Notes: a model not told the origin generated them from the letters alone. A DNA stretch of 64,000 nt from Lunularia cruciata (GCA_948567375.1 OX419760.1:59330911-59394910); one strand, 5' to 3'. Shown: positions 23,880 to 36,300, numbered from the stretch's first letter. Numbers and translations are program-made.

Positions 23880-25500
23880 TCTCCTATGAGTGAAACAAGG
23901 GAAATCTTGCTATCCTTGGGCTCTTGGCTACATTGCTTGTGGGGTTTGAAGACCCAAATTTGCCACCAAAACTCCTAAGGCAAGTGTGCTTTCTTTTTTT
24001 GGAAGATTGTTCTTCATCCTTGAAGGAGTTTGGACCAAGGTCAATTATACTTTTCCACTCTGGTCCTTGGCTGCCTCCTTGTCCAAGGAAATCACAATTC
24101 AAGCAAACAATAGTTTGTTGGTGGTAGGTATTTGTTCTAGTTGTGGTCCAGCTCTATCTTTATCCTCTACTTATTTCTCCATGAAGGTCCTCCTTGTCCT
24201 TTTTGTGGCCATTATCTTTGGCCTAGAAGGTGTTATAGGTCTCTTCCTTTATCTGACCATGGGTTTTGCTACTAATTCCTTCTACATCTACCTCTCAAAG
24301 CCCAACATTTTGTAGGCTTCCTTCACTATGGCATATTTTCTTGTGTGTTCCACATCCACCTCTACATACTTAATCACAATTTTGGCTTGTTTGCAAGGCT
24401 TCTCAAAATGTCTTGTGTGGAAGAAGTGATCAAGATTCTTCTCCTTCTTGGCTTAGATTAACAAATCCATCTCCAAGTAGAAATGAACAATAAATGGGGA
24501 TACCAAAGTCATCCCACCTTCTTCATTCTTGATCCTACCAAGAGTCTTCTGGTAGTATCTTTGATTTCAAGGACAGACCAACCTTTTTTTTCTTTTCATC
24601 CTTGAATATGGCCTTGAATTTGGCTTCTAGAGTAAGATTAGGGCAAGTCCAAGTACTATCTAGGGTTATGGCATTTGGGGGAGAATTTTGAAGTTCCAAC
24701 ACTGCCCACTAATGTTCCTCTATGCTAGCAAAGATTTTCACTCTCATGTTCTCTATCCTTGGATTATGATTATCCCTTATTTCATGCAACATTGCATGGT
24801 CACTTCACTCTCAATTCCACAACAAAAATTCCAACTTCTTGTTATGGACCAACTCTTGTCTACAATGTAATGCTCACTTAACCAATCTTGGGGAGTTTGG
24901 TTATGAACTTGAGCACTCTTCTAATCTTCTTAGGCACTCAAGGAGTTGCTACATCTTTTATCTCATTCTTCTCATTCTTCCTAATACTTCTTCCACCTCT
25001 TAATCCTCCTTACACAATTGCACACGCTTCCAATTTGTATTCCTAAGTTTTGGAATTTCTAGCCAAGAGTGAGGAAATCCTTATTGGTCTCATGCTAGTT
25101 AACTCAAAAAGTGGAAACAATCTAAGCCCAAAGTGGGTATTTAAGGTGATGATCCAATTATTACAAATTGTTGGTAGGTTTGCCTTTTGGTGAGTAGTCT
25201 CTCCTTGCACACATGAGTGGTTAGTATGACTAAACAATCATTAATTGTATTCTTAATCTATTGGCACCACATTTAGACTTTCATGCCAAGGGGATTCTAA
25301 ACCAAAGGTTATCCCAAGGTGAAGGTCTATTTTAGGACAAAGGTCACCCAAGCCAAAGGGTTTCCTTGCCTAAGGTTTCCTTGATCAAAGGCCTCATTTG
25401 TAGAAGAGCCAATTCCTAGGCTCTTCATTCAAATCCACTACTATTAGTCTTTCTATGGTGCATTCCTTTTGCATCATCTTTTTGCTTAAGGGTGCAATTT
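23880..25500 (-). repeat. Unidentified dispersed repeat X, copy 2
   Basis: Collinear but diverged relative of 7690-9480, in the same orientation. The minus frame 24102-23884 encodes a peptide with FLGQGGSQGPEWKSI, and further along the minus strand the conserved KYVEVD ... VKEAYKM peptide appears. Stops break all frames. Protein family not recognised. Confidence 0.55.
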
Positions 25501-27259
25501 CCCTTGGGGTGGAAGGCAAACAAGAATAAGCCTCCCTTCTTCCACACTAACTAGCTTTTCTTTATCACCTTGAGTAAACTAAGTAATTTCAAAGAAAATA
25601 TGCACTTTGGAAAGAGGTAAGGCATCACAATTTTCCTCTTTAGTGATCAAATTGGTCATCAATTTGTGGACTGCAATATCCTCTTCAAATATTGTACTTT
25701 GACTTTAATTCCTCATGTACAAAGAACCCTATAATTTTATCACTTGATTCCTCTCAAGTGGGAAAGGTGTACTATGAATTCTTTATTGACTAATGTTCTA
25801 AGTTAGATTTTAGAATTATACATGTACATAAGCTTTAAAGAATCCATGCAAATAGACTCAAGAAATCTCATGCTAAGAGTTCACAATCTCCAAACATTTA
25901 CATGACACATTTTTGTCAAATCTTGTTGAAAATGTTAAAAAAAATATTTGAGATAGTAAATCAAAGAAGGCTCATTGTCTTTTCACATAATTCCTAAAAT
26001 GAAAATTTTATTGATAGCAACCTTGTAGTTTTATTTGCCTTCCTCTCTTTGTAAACTATATCAAATTTCCTTGGATATTCAATTGCATGTAATATTTCTC
26101 CTATGCTCCTTATTTATTCCTCAATTCCAACCTTAAGAATGGTAACTCTTTGCCAAATTAATATTCATCCCTTTTCCTTCTTCATCTTTAGTTCATGTTG
26201 GAAATTAGTGATATCTAAAAACTTAACTTAACTATTAATGTCTACACTATCATTTTCTACAATTAAACTTTCTCAATTCCAAAAGCCAAACTGCATTGTA
26301 CAAGACCTAGTACCAGAACCACAAAATAGATGTAAGTCAACATTAGAGCTGACTCCTCCAATTGTATACAAGTATCATTATAGAGAGCAAATTTCTCCTT
26401 TATTGTGAAGATTGACATCAAAAACATCTAGCAACCCTAAAACTTCCATGTCATTTAGATCATATGGCATCCTTATTACTTGATAACCAATCATCCTATC
26501 TAGAGATTCCATTTTAGTGATTTTGATTACCAACATTTGATTTGTTGCAATGTGCTAATATGGTTGGAATGGATGATTCTTGTATAACTTTAAAATAAGG
26601 GACTTGTTATTTCCACCATGGTTTTTACTTTTTCAACCACAACTAATCTAAGACAAGGGCTAGTTTATTTACACCCAAAGTATAGCTATGTACTAGGCAC
26701 ACCCTAAGCACAATTAAAAAATCCCAAAATAAGAAATCCTCCAACTCCATAGAAACTACAAGAGCATCCTTTGATCTCACCATGCCAAGGAGGGTGAGAG
26801 CAATTGGCTAGTCTTGCCCAAACAACTCTCTAAATGTAAGCTGAAAGTTTTAATATAGAGCATGAACACCTATCAAATTTGGATTAGCAATGTTTTACAT
26901 ATTATACATAAAATAGTCCATAGCTTCATGGCCTAGATGATATTTTAGTAAAGAACTACTTCTACCTTCAACTCAAAGTTTTGTTAGGATTTATCTCAAG
27001 TAAGATTTTGAACCAACAAATAACTAAGTCAATCCAATTTGATTTTTGGCTATATGAGAAGTAGGTGATTAGAGATGGTACCATAGTACCCAAAAATAGC
27101 AAATTGCACAAATTTTCCATGTATTTGGGCATTCATCCTACAAATTGAGAATATGGGTCTCAAAATTTGAATGCAGAACTCAGAATTTTAATGTGAATGA
27201 TCTTCATAAAATTCAAAAAATTTATGAGTTTGAAATAAGACAAAACAAGGAATGGAATA
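25501..27259. other. No recognisable gene
   Basis: AT-rich sequence with no preserved frame or element end that I can identify, up to the boundary of the minus-strand chromovirus. Confidence 0.4.
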
Positions 27260-27264
27260 GAGTT

Positions 27265-27728
27265 TTTAAAAGACCAAAACTAAGGAGAGAAATAAGAGAA
27301 TTGAATATCACATTAGGACACTTGAGTGTGTGAGAAACTCTGAATGCCTAGCATAAACTTTGGCTTTGGTATTTATAGGGAGCATACAAGGCTCTTGAGA
27401 AGCTTCTCAAGAAGCTTCTTTGAGCCATTTCTTGGAATGCAAGCCAAGTTAACCAAGAAGCTTCTTTCTAGAAGTCGCCTACCCAACATGCAAGCTAAGC
27501 TAGTTGGGAACTTTTAGAAGCTATCTACTTGGGGTGCAAGCTAAGCTAACTGAGAAGCTTCCCAAGAAGTTTCCTCCTAGAAGTTACTACTTGGCATGCA
27601 TATTATCCAATACTTGGGAGGGTACCAAGTAGCTTATTAGATGCTTCTAGAATATTCTAGGCTAATTTGGCAAATTTGCTACTTTGTTAGCCTTGACGAA
27701 CCTCATTGCTAAACTCCATATTGTTACA
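27265..27728 (-). repeat. 3' LTR of element 2
   Basis: 464 bp; on the minus strand it starts TGTAACAATATGGAG and ends GGTCTTTTAAA (TACA end altered). It contains the TATA box as TATTTATAG (27370-27378) and GAA/TTC arrays, including TTCtaGAAtaTTC at 27645-27657 and GAAgcTTC pairs near 27398-27417. Confidence 0.88.
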
Positions 27729-28076
27729 TATTCCCCCTTTGCTAGTTGGTGATGTCTTTATTGCCATGGAAGCTTCAAACTCTTGGATGGCAATTTGTGC
27801 ATTTTGCAAATGAGAAAGAGACTTCCAAGTGGCATCATGAAGGAGACACCCTTTCCAAAGGACTTTGTAATTTGTTTGTTGGTGACGGCCTTGTTGAATG
27901 TGGAAATATGCAAGGATCCAATTAACTTCATACTCTTCATGATCATTGATAGAGATAGGATGAGGAGGAGGTTGGACACAAGAGGAAAAAGAAGATGGAT
28001 TAGGAACAAAAGGTTTCAACTTGGAAATATGAACGACAAGGTGGATGTGCATTTGTTGGCAAGGCACAATAAGCAA
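27687..28076 (-). pseudogene. Element 2 integrase C-terminus and chromodomain
   Basis: An open minus frame of 129 codons covers the end of pol. HISKLKPFVPNP (about 28030-27995) is the typical integrase C-terminal segment. It is followed by a chromodomain with YEVNWIL, YKVLWKG and ATWKSLSHL. Both Trp positions that are stops in element 1 are intact here. The frame runs a short way into the 3' LTR. In chromoviruses this module binds methylated histone tails during integration; whether this diverged version binds is unknown. Confidence 0.85.
27729..27740 (-). other. Polypurine tract of element 2
   Basis: On the minus strand AAAGGGGGAATA immediately precedes the 3' LTR start, the expected plus-strand primer. 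Confidence 0.8.
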
Positions 28077-28089
28077 TAGGAGAAATGAT

Positions 28090-28649
28090 TTGGGTGAAAA
28101 TAAAGTGTCCTATCCAATTAAGAGAAATTTTATGGATTTGGGTATCAAGTGGGAGGGGTATGTTACTGGAGGAGAGCATGACTTTATCACTAACTTGAAA
28201 AGTGAGATCATGATGATGGTGGCCTACATATTGTTTCTAAAAATTTTGAGCAACAAGGAGATGAGATTTGGCTTGTTGGAGAGATTGGGATATGGTGGTC
28301 AAAAAGGTGGAAATATGAGGGACATGAGATGGAGAAGGAGCAAGAAAAGATTTTGGAACAAATGGATCTTGTCCAAAATTGAGGAAGAAAGGAGAGAATC
28401 CGGTGCTTGCCTATTTGGAATTATTGTATACAAACTCTATAATGGCAAGACATTCATCCCAATAAGTATGGTGAACGTTGACAAAGGTACAAAATATATG
28501 TTCCAAGGTGCAATTTGCATGTTCAATTTATCCATCAATTTGAAGATGATAGGCCATGGACAAAGCAAGCTTGGTGCCAAGTATTTGAAATAGTGCTTGC
28601 CAAAATTTTCTAATAAATCAAGGATCACCATTGGAGATGAGTACACAAG
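28090..28649 (-). pseudogene. Element 2 integrase core, second part
   Basis: On the minus strand, directly after the nested LTR, comes VLISNGDP, then a stop and FWQALFQILGTKLALSMAYH, then DG, stop, IEHANCTLEHIF. This is the gypsy integrase core from the second catalytic position to the Glu region. The catalytic Asp (SDRD in the family) is Asn. The 182-codon + frame at 28045-28593 is the antisense of this region and is not a gene. Confidence 0.85.
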
Positions 28650-28654
28650 GCATC

Positions 28655-29066
28655 TATAAAAGACCATGACCAAGGAGAGAAATAGGAGAATGGAAGTTCA
28701 CATTGGGATGTTGGAATGAAGGAAAACTCCGAATGCTTAGCATGAGCTTTTGCTTTGGTATTTATAGGTAGTATATAAGGCCCTTGAGAAGCTTCTCAAG
28801 AAGCTTCCTTGAGCTACTTTCTTAAAGTGCAAGCTAAGCTAACCAAGAAGCTTCTCAAGAAGTTTCCCTCTAGAAGCTACCTACTTGGCATGCAAGCTAA
28901 GCTAGTTAAAAGCTTCTAGAAGCTACTTACTTGAGGTGCAAACTAAGCTAGCCAGGAAGCTTCCCAAGAAGCTCTCTAGATACTTCCAGAATATTCTAGG
29001 CTAATTTGTCTTCTTTGTTGCTTCATTAGCCCTATTAACTTCATCGCTAAACTCCATATTGTTATA
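28655..29066 (-). repeat. Solo LTR nested in element 2 integrase, same family
   Basis: A 412-bp LTR, exactly the length of the solo LTR at 9488-9899, splits the integrase core. GCATC (28650-28654) and ACATT (29067-29071) are the target duplications: they differ at two positions, both transitions of the C-to-T/G-to-A kind. Removing the insert joins HHG to MPC in frame. TATA box at 28759-28767 and TTCcaGAAtaTTC near 28987-28999 are kept. An element of the family therefore inserted into its own relative. Confidence 0.88.
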
Positions 29067-29071
29067 ACATT

Positions 29072-29520
29072 CCATGATGCTTGAAGAAAATGTTGAAGTA
29101 AATTTGCACCAATGTTGGAGCATCCATGGTATCAAAGGTTGGTGCCAAATAGATTTGCTTCCTAAGCTTATCCACAAACACCACTATCATTGTGTGATCT
29201 TGCTTTTGTCTTGGGCAAGGATATAATGAGATCCAAGCTCATGTGTTCTTATTGAGCAGATAGAATGGGGAGTGGTTCAAGGAGTCCACTTTGTTTTTGG
29301 GTGTTGGTATTGTTACATTGGCAGCTCTCACACAATTGGACAAACCCTTGAACATCTTATTCTATGTTGGGCCACCACCATTGGTGTTGAAGGGTACCTA
29401 AGGTCTTGTCCACACCCATATGACCCGCAATTGGTAAGTCATGGGCTTCTTGGAGGTGCACAAGCCAGAGATCCAGTTGGTTGGAACATTTATTCAATCC
29501 TCATGGAATAGAAGACCTTC
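29072..29520 (-). pseudogene. Element 2 integrase, zinc region and start of core
   Basis: The minus strand reads HDLPIAGHMGVDKTLG (about 29435-29385), then WWWPNIE, stop, then LCESCQCNN, giving an intact HHCC zinc-binding region. The core continues with SLDLIISLPKTKARSHN and VVFVDKLRKQIYLAPTFDT up to FFKHHG at the nested LTR boundary. Spacing and motif order match gypsy integrases; two or more stops show it is dead. Confidence 0.87.
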
Positions 29521-29639
29521 CTTGAAGGAGAAGGTGTTGTACTCCTTGCCGTAGGTTGCAAGATGACCTTGTACCATCTAAAAGAAGGGATCTTGTTGTA
29601 GAGTTGTCCTAAACTTGATTTGGACCTTGGAGTTGATTG

Positions 29640-30268
29640 ACATTATCGTAATTGCCATCATGATGTGAGGAAGAGATTTTGAATTAGATCATTGTGATAG
29701 GGTATCAAGGACAACATAGAACCAACTAGGTTTGTACTCAAGTTTGATGTTAAAAAATTGAAGTTGCTCCTCCCATCAATGATGTCAACTCTTCATGTGT
29801 TCTAAATGTAATGTCTACAACAAGGGTTTATGATTGGTTTGCATGATCACTTGTTTTCCTAAGAAATAATGCCTCCATACCTTGGTAGCATATACCATTG
29901 CTAGTTGTTCTTGATCTCATGTAGAGTAATTCCTTTTTGTATTATTGTTTTATTGGCAAGACACAAAGGTAATGAGATGTAACCCATTTGGGAATTCTTG
30001 CTGCAACATAGCTCCAATGGCAAAGTTAGAAGCATTGAAGTCAACATTGGTAGTTGAGGATCATATGGTTGAAGAATGGGTCTTGAAGACACCATATGTT
30101 TCAACTTCTTGAATGCTTCTTCATGCTTGGTGATCCATTAAAAACTTGAGTTTTTCTCCCAAAGGTTGGTCAATGGTGCTACTACATGCGCATAATAGTG
30201 GATGAACTGCCGGTAAAACTTGCCAATCCATTAAATGCTTGCACCTCTATGGCATCCTTTGGAGTAGG
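29640..30268 (-). pseudogene. Element 2 RNase H remnant
   Basis: The minus strand downstream of the reverse transcriptase gives FYRQFIHYYAHVVAPLTNLW and EEAFKKLKHMVSSRPILQPYDPQ (as two neighbouring pieces), the usual connection and start of RNase H. The catalytic part near 30050-29700 is scrambled by stops and frame changes. Confidence 0.75.
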
Positions 30269-31015
30269 CTAATCAATAACAACCTTGATTTTCTCCTCTT
30301 CCATCTTGATCCCTTTTGATGAGATCTTGTGGCCTAAGAAGGTAACTTCCTTCTGCCAAAAGGTACACTTTGACTTCTTACAATAGAACTTCCATTGATG
30401 TAGTTTCCTTAGGACTTCTTGCATATGATTTGCATGTTCTGCCCCCATCTTGCTATAGATTAAAATGTCATCCAAGAATGTTACCATGTACCAATCCAAT
30501 AGTCCACCCAACACTTGATGCATCTGATCCATGAAGATTGTTGGAACATTAGTGAGCACAAAAGGTAGAACTCTCCATTCAAAATGCCCATATCTTGTGT
30601 GAAAGGTAGTCTTTTGCACATCTTCCCTATCAATGTGGATTTTCCAATAGCTGTTGCAAAGATCCAACTTGGAGAAATATTATGCTCCACTCAATTGATC
30701 AAGCAAGTCATCAATTCAAAGCAAGGAATATGCATTCTTCATTGTTTATTTATTGAGCCCATGGTAATCAATATAGAAATGAAGTCTTCCGTCCTTCTTT
30801 GGAATGAATAGTATTGGTGCTCCCCAAGGAGATGTTATATGTTGTATGAAATCCTTCTCCAACAACTTCATAAATGTTGTTTGCAACTCCTCCAACTCCT
30901 TTGGTGAGAGCCAATAGATTGGTCTACTCATTGGAGTACTACTTAACAATAACTCAATCAAAGGGCATACCATGATTGAAGGATAATCCATTTGGTAGAT
31001 CATCCAAAAACACAT
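30269..31015 (-). pseudogene. Element 2 reverse transcriptase, catalytic box intact
   Basis: Two open minus segments, 31015-30746 and 30667-30269, form one gypsy reverse transcriptase: [19 protein letters not shown], then [18 protein letters not shown], stop-containing linker, then LDLCNSYWKIHI, LPFVLTNVPTIF, FLDDILIYSK with both catalytic Asp residues, and FLGHKISSKGI. About three stops separate the halves. Compared with element 1 (FLDN), this copy keeps more of the active site, which points to a later insertion or weaker decay. Confidence 0.92.
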
Positions 31016-31034
31016 CTTAAAACTTTTGAACTAT

Positions 31035-31385
31035 TTAATCAACCATTCCTTGATGAGGCTCTTGACCTTTCTCAAATTCTCCTTGTGCAATCGGCTTGAT
31101 CCACACTGTGAAAATAAACTTATCTTCCTCCAAAGCTTGCTCTATAGTTGCTTCACAAACAAATTTCACATCTAGGGACTTGTCTTCCTCCAAAGCTTGC
31201 TCTATGGTTGCTTTCCTAACAAACTTCTCATCTTGGGACTTATTTTCCTTCAAAGCTTGCTCTATGGTTATTTTCTTGACAAACTTCTCATCTTGGGACT
31301 TATCTTCCTTCAAAACTTGCTCTATGTATACTTTCTTGACAAACTTCCTATCTTGGAGCTGATTATTCTTAGGTGTTTTACTCAA
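31035..31385 (-). pseudogene. Element 2 repeat-bearing linker between protease and RT
   Basis: An open minus frame of 116 codons, highly charged, made largely of four 20-residue repeats of the type IEQALKEDKSQDEKFVKKAT. It sits where gypsy polyproteins have the protease-RT linker and ends about 20 bases before the reverse-transcriptase frame. The repeats look helical and polar. I know of no function for such an array here. The open frame through four copies contrasts with the stops in neighbouring domains. Confidence 0.75.
31119..31358 (-). repeat. Four 60-bp tandem repeats in pol linker
   Basis: Units 31119-31178, 31179-31238, 31239-31298 and 31299-31358, each beginning CTTRTYTTCCT on the + strand and sharing CAAARCTTGCTCTAT. 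The exact 60-bp period keeps the reading frame (20 residues per unit). Confidence 0.93.
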
Positions 31386-31389
31386 AGGT

Positions 31390-32870
31390 GTTAGACAACC
31401 TAATCAAAAATTCTCACCTTGGTGTTGTACTTGGATTTATCATTGGGTCCAATCAAATTGAACTTTGTGACATTCAAGCCAAGGAAAACCCAAAATAATA
31501 TCATAGTGTAGAGGTGCTACCACAAACCTCATACACTCCAGATACTCTTTCCCAATCTTGAATGTAATAGGATGTGAGGTACTAAATGCAAATCCCTTCT
31601 ACCATCCACCATCATCAATTTGCTTCTAATTATTGGCTTGATAGGAATATACAATTCCTTTGCTAATTACATGGACATGCAATTATTTTAACTTCCAAAA
31701 TCAACCAAAATCTTACAACTATGATCAGATATAATGCCTTGCAAGTGAAGCAAACTTGCATAGCCCCAGCCTTCAATCCCATTAGAACTAATTAAGTTCC
31801 CAATAGGCGGCTTGAAATCTCATATTGTAATTCCTTGTTTCCTTGATCATTCTACTCTACAAACTCCATCTAGATGACTTGTCAAGGTCACTTATCTTTA
31901 AGTAAACATTCAACAATATGATGTCCAATTTGGTGACAATAGAAAAAACCACCATTTTGTCAAAAAATTTCTATATCTATGGTGCCAAGTGGTCTTTGTT
32001 GAATGGCATCAATCTCCATTGGTGCCGGTTCTTCCACCCATATGTAGTGTATTGGTAGGTTTGGTAGAGGTCAAGGTCAAGGTCAAGGTCAAGACCAAGT
32101 TGTTGCAACCAAGCAGTCAAAATGTTTGGCCAACCGCATAGCTTCCTCCAAGTGTTGTGGCTCTTGCACATGTACCTCTAATTTGGTCATGACTTAGAAT
32201 AAACTTTTAGTATATTTGGAATTTGCATGATGGTGTTCTAGAATTGCATGATGTAACTTCTTATAGAGCCAATCTGCTTCAACTCTACCAACCTATCTTG
32301 TGTAGCTTGTGTGGCATTTATAGTTAAGAATTGACCAATTATTACACTCTTGAATTCTGCTCAAGTCAATATTAGTGCAACAAATTGCAATTTAGCTTAC
32401 TCCACTCGGAATTTCTACCAAAGCTTTGCTACCCCCATCCAATTGGTTGGAAGCCAAGATAATCTATTTCCATTCATCTTGAAGATTGGTAGCTTCAAAA
32501 TAACATTCATAGTCAAACATAAAATTCTCCACTACACCTAGAAGATTCTTGCTTTCAAATACCTTAGGTTTTGGAAATCAGATTTGGTCTTCTCCTTCTT
32601 GAACTGGTGCTCTTTCTATGTGCTCTTATCATTGATGGTCTCTTTCATCCAATAATTGAGTAAGGTGCTCAATTTGTTGCTACATAGCAATGATAACCTT
32701 AGGCATTGCTACCAAGGGTTCCACGGACAAGGAGATTGCATTCAAAAGATTTTGCCCAAAGCGTGAGGTGATGAACTATATGAAATGATGCTCGGGTAAT
32801 ACTCGGACACAAAAATCCCAATGGTTTGGCATAAATGGATTTGGTGGTCCATAAATTCTATCCATCCAAT
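31390..32870 (-). pseudogene. Element 2 gag and protease remnant
   Basis: On the minus strand near 31960-31905 a zinc knuckle reads FFYCHQIGHHIVEC; the pattern is C-x2-C-x4-H-x4-C but the first Cys is Phe. Near 31745-31700 the protease strand reads ILVDFGS, with DFG in place of the catalytic D-S/T-G, a change explained by TCT to TTT. A hexamer repeat (GGTCAA)x4 at about 32069-32092 encodes a run of Leu-Asp. Stops are frequent. Confidence 0.72.
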
Positions 32871-32874
32871 TCTT

Positions 32875-32886
32875 GCTCTGTTACCA
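32875..32886 (-). other. Primer-binding site of element 2
   Basis: On the minus strand TGGTAACAGAGC, one base after the 5' LTR, differing from the iMet primer site of element 1 at one position. Confidence 0.88.
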
Positions 32887-32887
32887 A

Positions 32888-33387
32888 TGTAAAAGACCAA
32901 GACCAATGAGATAAATAAGAGAATGGAAGATCATATTGGGACAAGGAGAGAAATAAGAGAATGGAAGATCACATTCGGACACTTGAGTGTGTGGGAAACT
33001 TTGAATGCCTAACATGAGCTTTGGCTTTGGTATTTATAGGGAGCATACAAGGCTCTCAAGAAGCTTCCTTGAAACACTTTCTTGGAGTGCAAGCCAAGTT
33101 AACCAAGAAGCTTCTTTCTAGAAGTTGCTTACTTGGCATGCAAGGTAAGCTAGTTGAAGCTTCTAAAAGCTTCTAGAAGCTATCTACTTGGGGTGCAAGC
33201 TAAGCTAATTGAGAAGCTTTGCAAGAAGTTTTCTCCTAGAAGCTACTACTTGGCATGCATTTTACATAATACTTGGGAAGGTACGAAGTAGCTTCCTAGA
33301 TACTTCTAGAATAGTCAAGGCTAATTTGGCCCATTTGCTCCTTTGTTAGCCTTGACTAACTTCATTGCTAAACTCCATATTATTACA
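32888..33387 (-). repeat. 5' LTR of element 2
   Basis: 500 bp; on the minus strand it starts TGTAATAATATGGAG and ends GGTCTTTTACA. It is longer than the other copies partly because a segment of about 50 bp (AGAGAATGGAAGATCA and neighbours, 32915-32985) is duplicated. It carries TATTTATAG at 33031-33039 and GAA/TTC units, for example GAAgcTTCtaaaaGCTTCtaGAA near 33157-33180. Confidence 0.88.
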
Positions 33388-36300
33388 TAGTTGCATCTTT
33401 TACTAGCTCAAGATATATTTCTTGACTTACTATAGGCCTCTATTGAACTCTTCGTAGATGATAGAAAACACTAAAACATTATATTGTTGTGTTGTGTTTG
33501 GAGAATTAGATGAGTGAAATTTAATTAAAGTCTATTTTGGGTTGCATTGTAATATTGATAGCATCATTGTCCATATCTCAAGGTTCAAAAAATAAAGAAA
33601 GGCCAAAAACAATGGGAAAAAAAATTATATACATTTTTGAGGAAAACAAAAATATTTATGCTCATCCATCTTGGTAAGCTGATAAGTTAGGAGATTCACT
33701 CACACTGGAGCAAGAGAAAATCCATACCAATGTAGTGAAATCCATGCCTTCAACCCAAGTGCATCAAGATCCACTTCATAGATGCATTCTACAAATTTAT
33801 GAATCTTATGCGTGTTTAGCAAAGCTCAAATAATATAAGTCATGTGATCCCATGGGCACAAATCCCAATCAAAAATCTCACTCCTTGAACTCTTCCATAT
33901 TTGGCATATCCTACAATTTCATAGTCAATATTTCACCCATAGCTCTATGCTGCCTTTCACTTTGCCTTATGCTCTCTTTTATTTCTCTCCTTTTACCACT
34001 CAATCTTTTCTCCTCCCTCTTCACTTTCCAAATGTTCCTCTCTATGTCCATATTTTTACCTCTCCTTCCTTTGAAAATGTCCAGATTTCTACTTCTACTC
34101 CCTTCTCTCTTTTCAAATACTCATTTTCCTTTTCTACCATTGATCTCCATTCCCCTTGAAACTTTTTGAATGTTCCATTCTCTTTGTCCTTGTTTTTGGC
34201 ACTATTCTTTGCCTCTCTTCCCTTCTATCTTTCCAAATATTTGTACCATTGATCTCTTCTCTTCCCTTTTTATTTTCAAATATGCTCATTCTCTTGACTT
34301 CACATTCTTCTCTTCCCACTCCTTCTTTCTTCACATGTCATGTAAAAACTTGCTAACTTACTAATAAATACCACCTTGCAAATAACATTGAAATTGGAAT
34401 TTGATAAGATTGACATCATACAAATATTTAGTGTATATATATGTAGCAATAATTCATATTCATTATAAAAAATTGATATTCATAAAAGTTGGAATCCATA
34501 TTCATAAAAGGAATTGCTTCATCAAAGCAATATTATCAATGAACCAATGCACACCACCATTCTAAAATTGTATTCCAATTTTATTAAGGATTCAAAAACC
34601 CACCAACTTCCTTGTTGATGCAACCCACATTTGTATCACTTCTTCTTTGGTTTCCTCTTTAGTAAGAATTCTTAAGGGATCAATTATTCATATTCTATAT
34701 CAAATTCCTACATAAACTCTATTTCTCTTCCTTTTCTTTTACCCATATAGTATACCTATTTCTCATGAAGTTATGCAATATGATGCAATAGTTAGTCCAC
34801 TGCATCAGATAGAATCTAAATTCCTACTTTTCAGTTGCACTCCTAAGTTCTTGCAACAAATGCCATTGGGTCTTTAACACTCCAATGCATTGTTCATTGA
34901 AAACATGAGCTCTTGCAACACATTTATTTGAATTTATTTTATCCTTTGTATGCGGCTACTTGAATGAGTGTACCAAATGACTCATCGCACATCATCTAAG
35001 TCACTTAGTAGATATTGATGGTGCTTGAAAAAAATTAATATGCACGCTTTGATTCATGTTGCCACACAATGGCAACTTCTTTGTATAGGTCATGTCATGA
35101 CAAGCCTACAACCCTACAATGCTAGCATAACCATTCAAAGAACCAAAGTTGGCACACAATTAACTTGGAACTCATAAAACTTAATATGGAGTAGATGATG
35201 GAACTCAAAGAACTAGAACTAAACCAAATTTCAAACTCATAAAACTTAATATGTATAGATGGAACTCAAATAACTCACAATATCAAAGACACTCACCTTT
35301 GGAAAATGAATTATTCTTTGCATGTCATTGAATACCACTTGCATGTTGATGAAACCTTCCACCTAAAATAAGTTTCTCCATCTACTTTGGTTCTCTACAC
35401 TAATCGTAACAAAGTCCCATTCACCAATTAAGCACACTCCTAAAAAACATTTGAAGTTCTAATTCTCTTCTCTTTGTCAAGCCACACAACTTCTTTATGA
35501 GAATGGATACAATAACCATCATGACTATGTTTGTAAAGTTTGTGGTAGATCTTGAAACTAATCTCACACGTATTAGTGCACGTGCCACACACTCACAATT
35601 TGATCAAAGGTTACCTCCTATTAAACCCACACAAGGGTTTAGATATTTCTAGAATTTCTAGAATTTTTCTTTTAAAAATTATCATGGCCTCTAATAACTT
35701 CAAATAAACAAAGAAATAAAATGATATAACCTCCATCTCCATAGCTGTTTAAATAAATGGGTACCAAAATCTCTAAAAAATTAATACGGATGACACTTCT
35801 CTAGAGCAAGTATATTTCAAAATGAACCAAATACCACCACCTCTTCATTAGTTCGTTGTCTTCCATGTCATTGTCATTCCATGTTTCATTCAATTTTCCT
35901 AAACCCCACTCCTCCCCTCCTTCATTGTCTCCTCCCCATTCAAGAAAGTCAAATTTACGCTCCATATCCACTTCTCAAATCTGCTTTGCTTGTAGAATCT
36001 TGCAGAATTTCTTATTTTCCTTCACTAGTATTACTTCACTATAATAAGATGCAGCATAATACTACATCTTATTCTTGGGTAAAATGCAAGAGAATCTTAC
36101 ACAAGAAAGAAATTCTCACTGGAATCTGACACACCGGAGAAATGTAAAGGGAGAACTCAACCCCACCCCAACTCGTTCTTTTCGACCCATGCATTGGCTT
36201 TGGTATAAAGAAATTCCAAAAAAATAAAAATGATCACTTCATCGGGTAACATCTGTCCTTCAGATTCAAATCAATCTACGATTTATGACTAAATAAATTC

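Larger units (their letters stand above)
27265..33387 (-). mobile_element. Gypsy chromovirus LTR retrotransposon (element 2), heat-element LTRs
   Basis: A 6.1-kb element on the minus strand: 5' LTR 33387-32888, primer site 32886-32875, gag, protease, a tandem-repeat linker, reverse transcriptase with intact FLDD, RNase H, integrase, chromodomain, polypurine tract and 3' LTR 27728-27265. GAGTT before and TAGTT after look like a 5-bp target duplication with one change. A solo LTR of the same family is nested in the integrase core. Decay is lighter in the reverse transcriptase than in element 1, but stops are present. The LTRs carry GAA/TTC arrays resembling heat-shock elements. Confidence 0.92.

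Noticed and set aside
28045..28593. 182-codon open frame on the + strand, long for this region
   Set aside because: It is exactly antisense to the integrase core of the minus-strand chromovirus, and its peptide has no protein-like motif of its own.
31119..31358. Regular 60-bp spacing that might suggest a CRISPR array
   Set aside because: Units are repeated along their full length with no unique spacers, and they encode an in-frame protein repeat in a eukaryotic retroelement.
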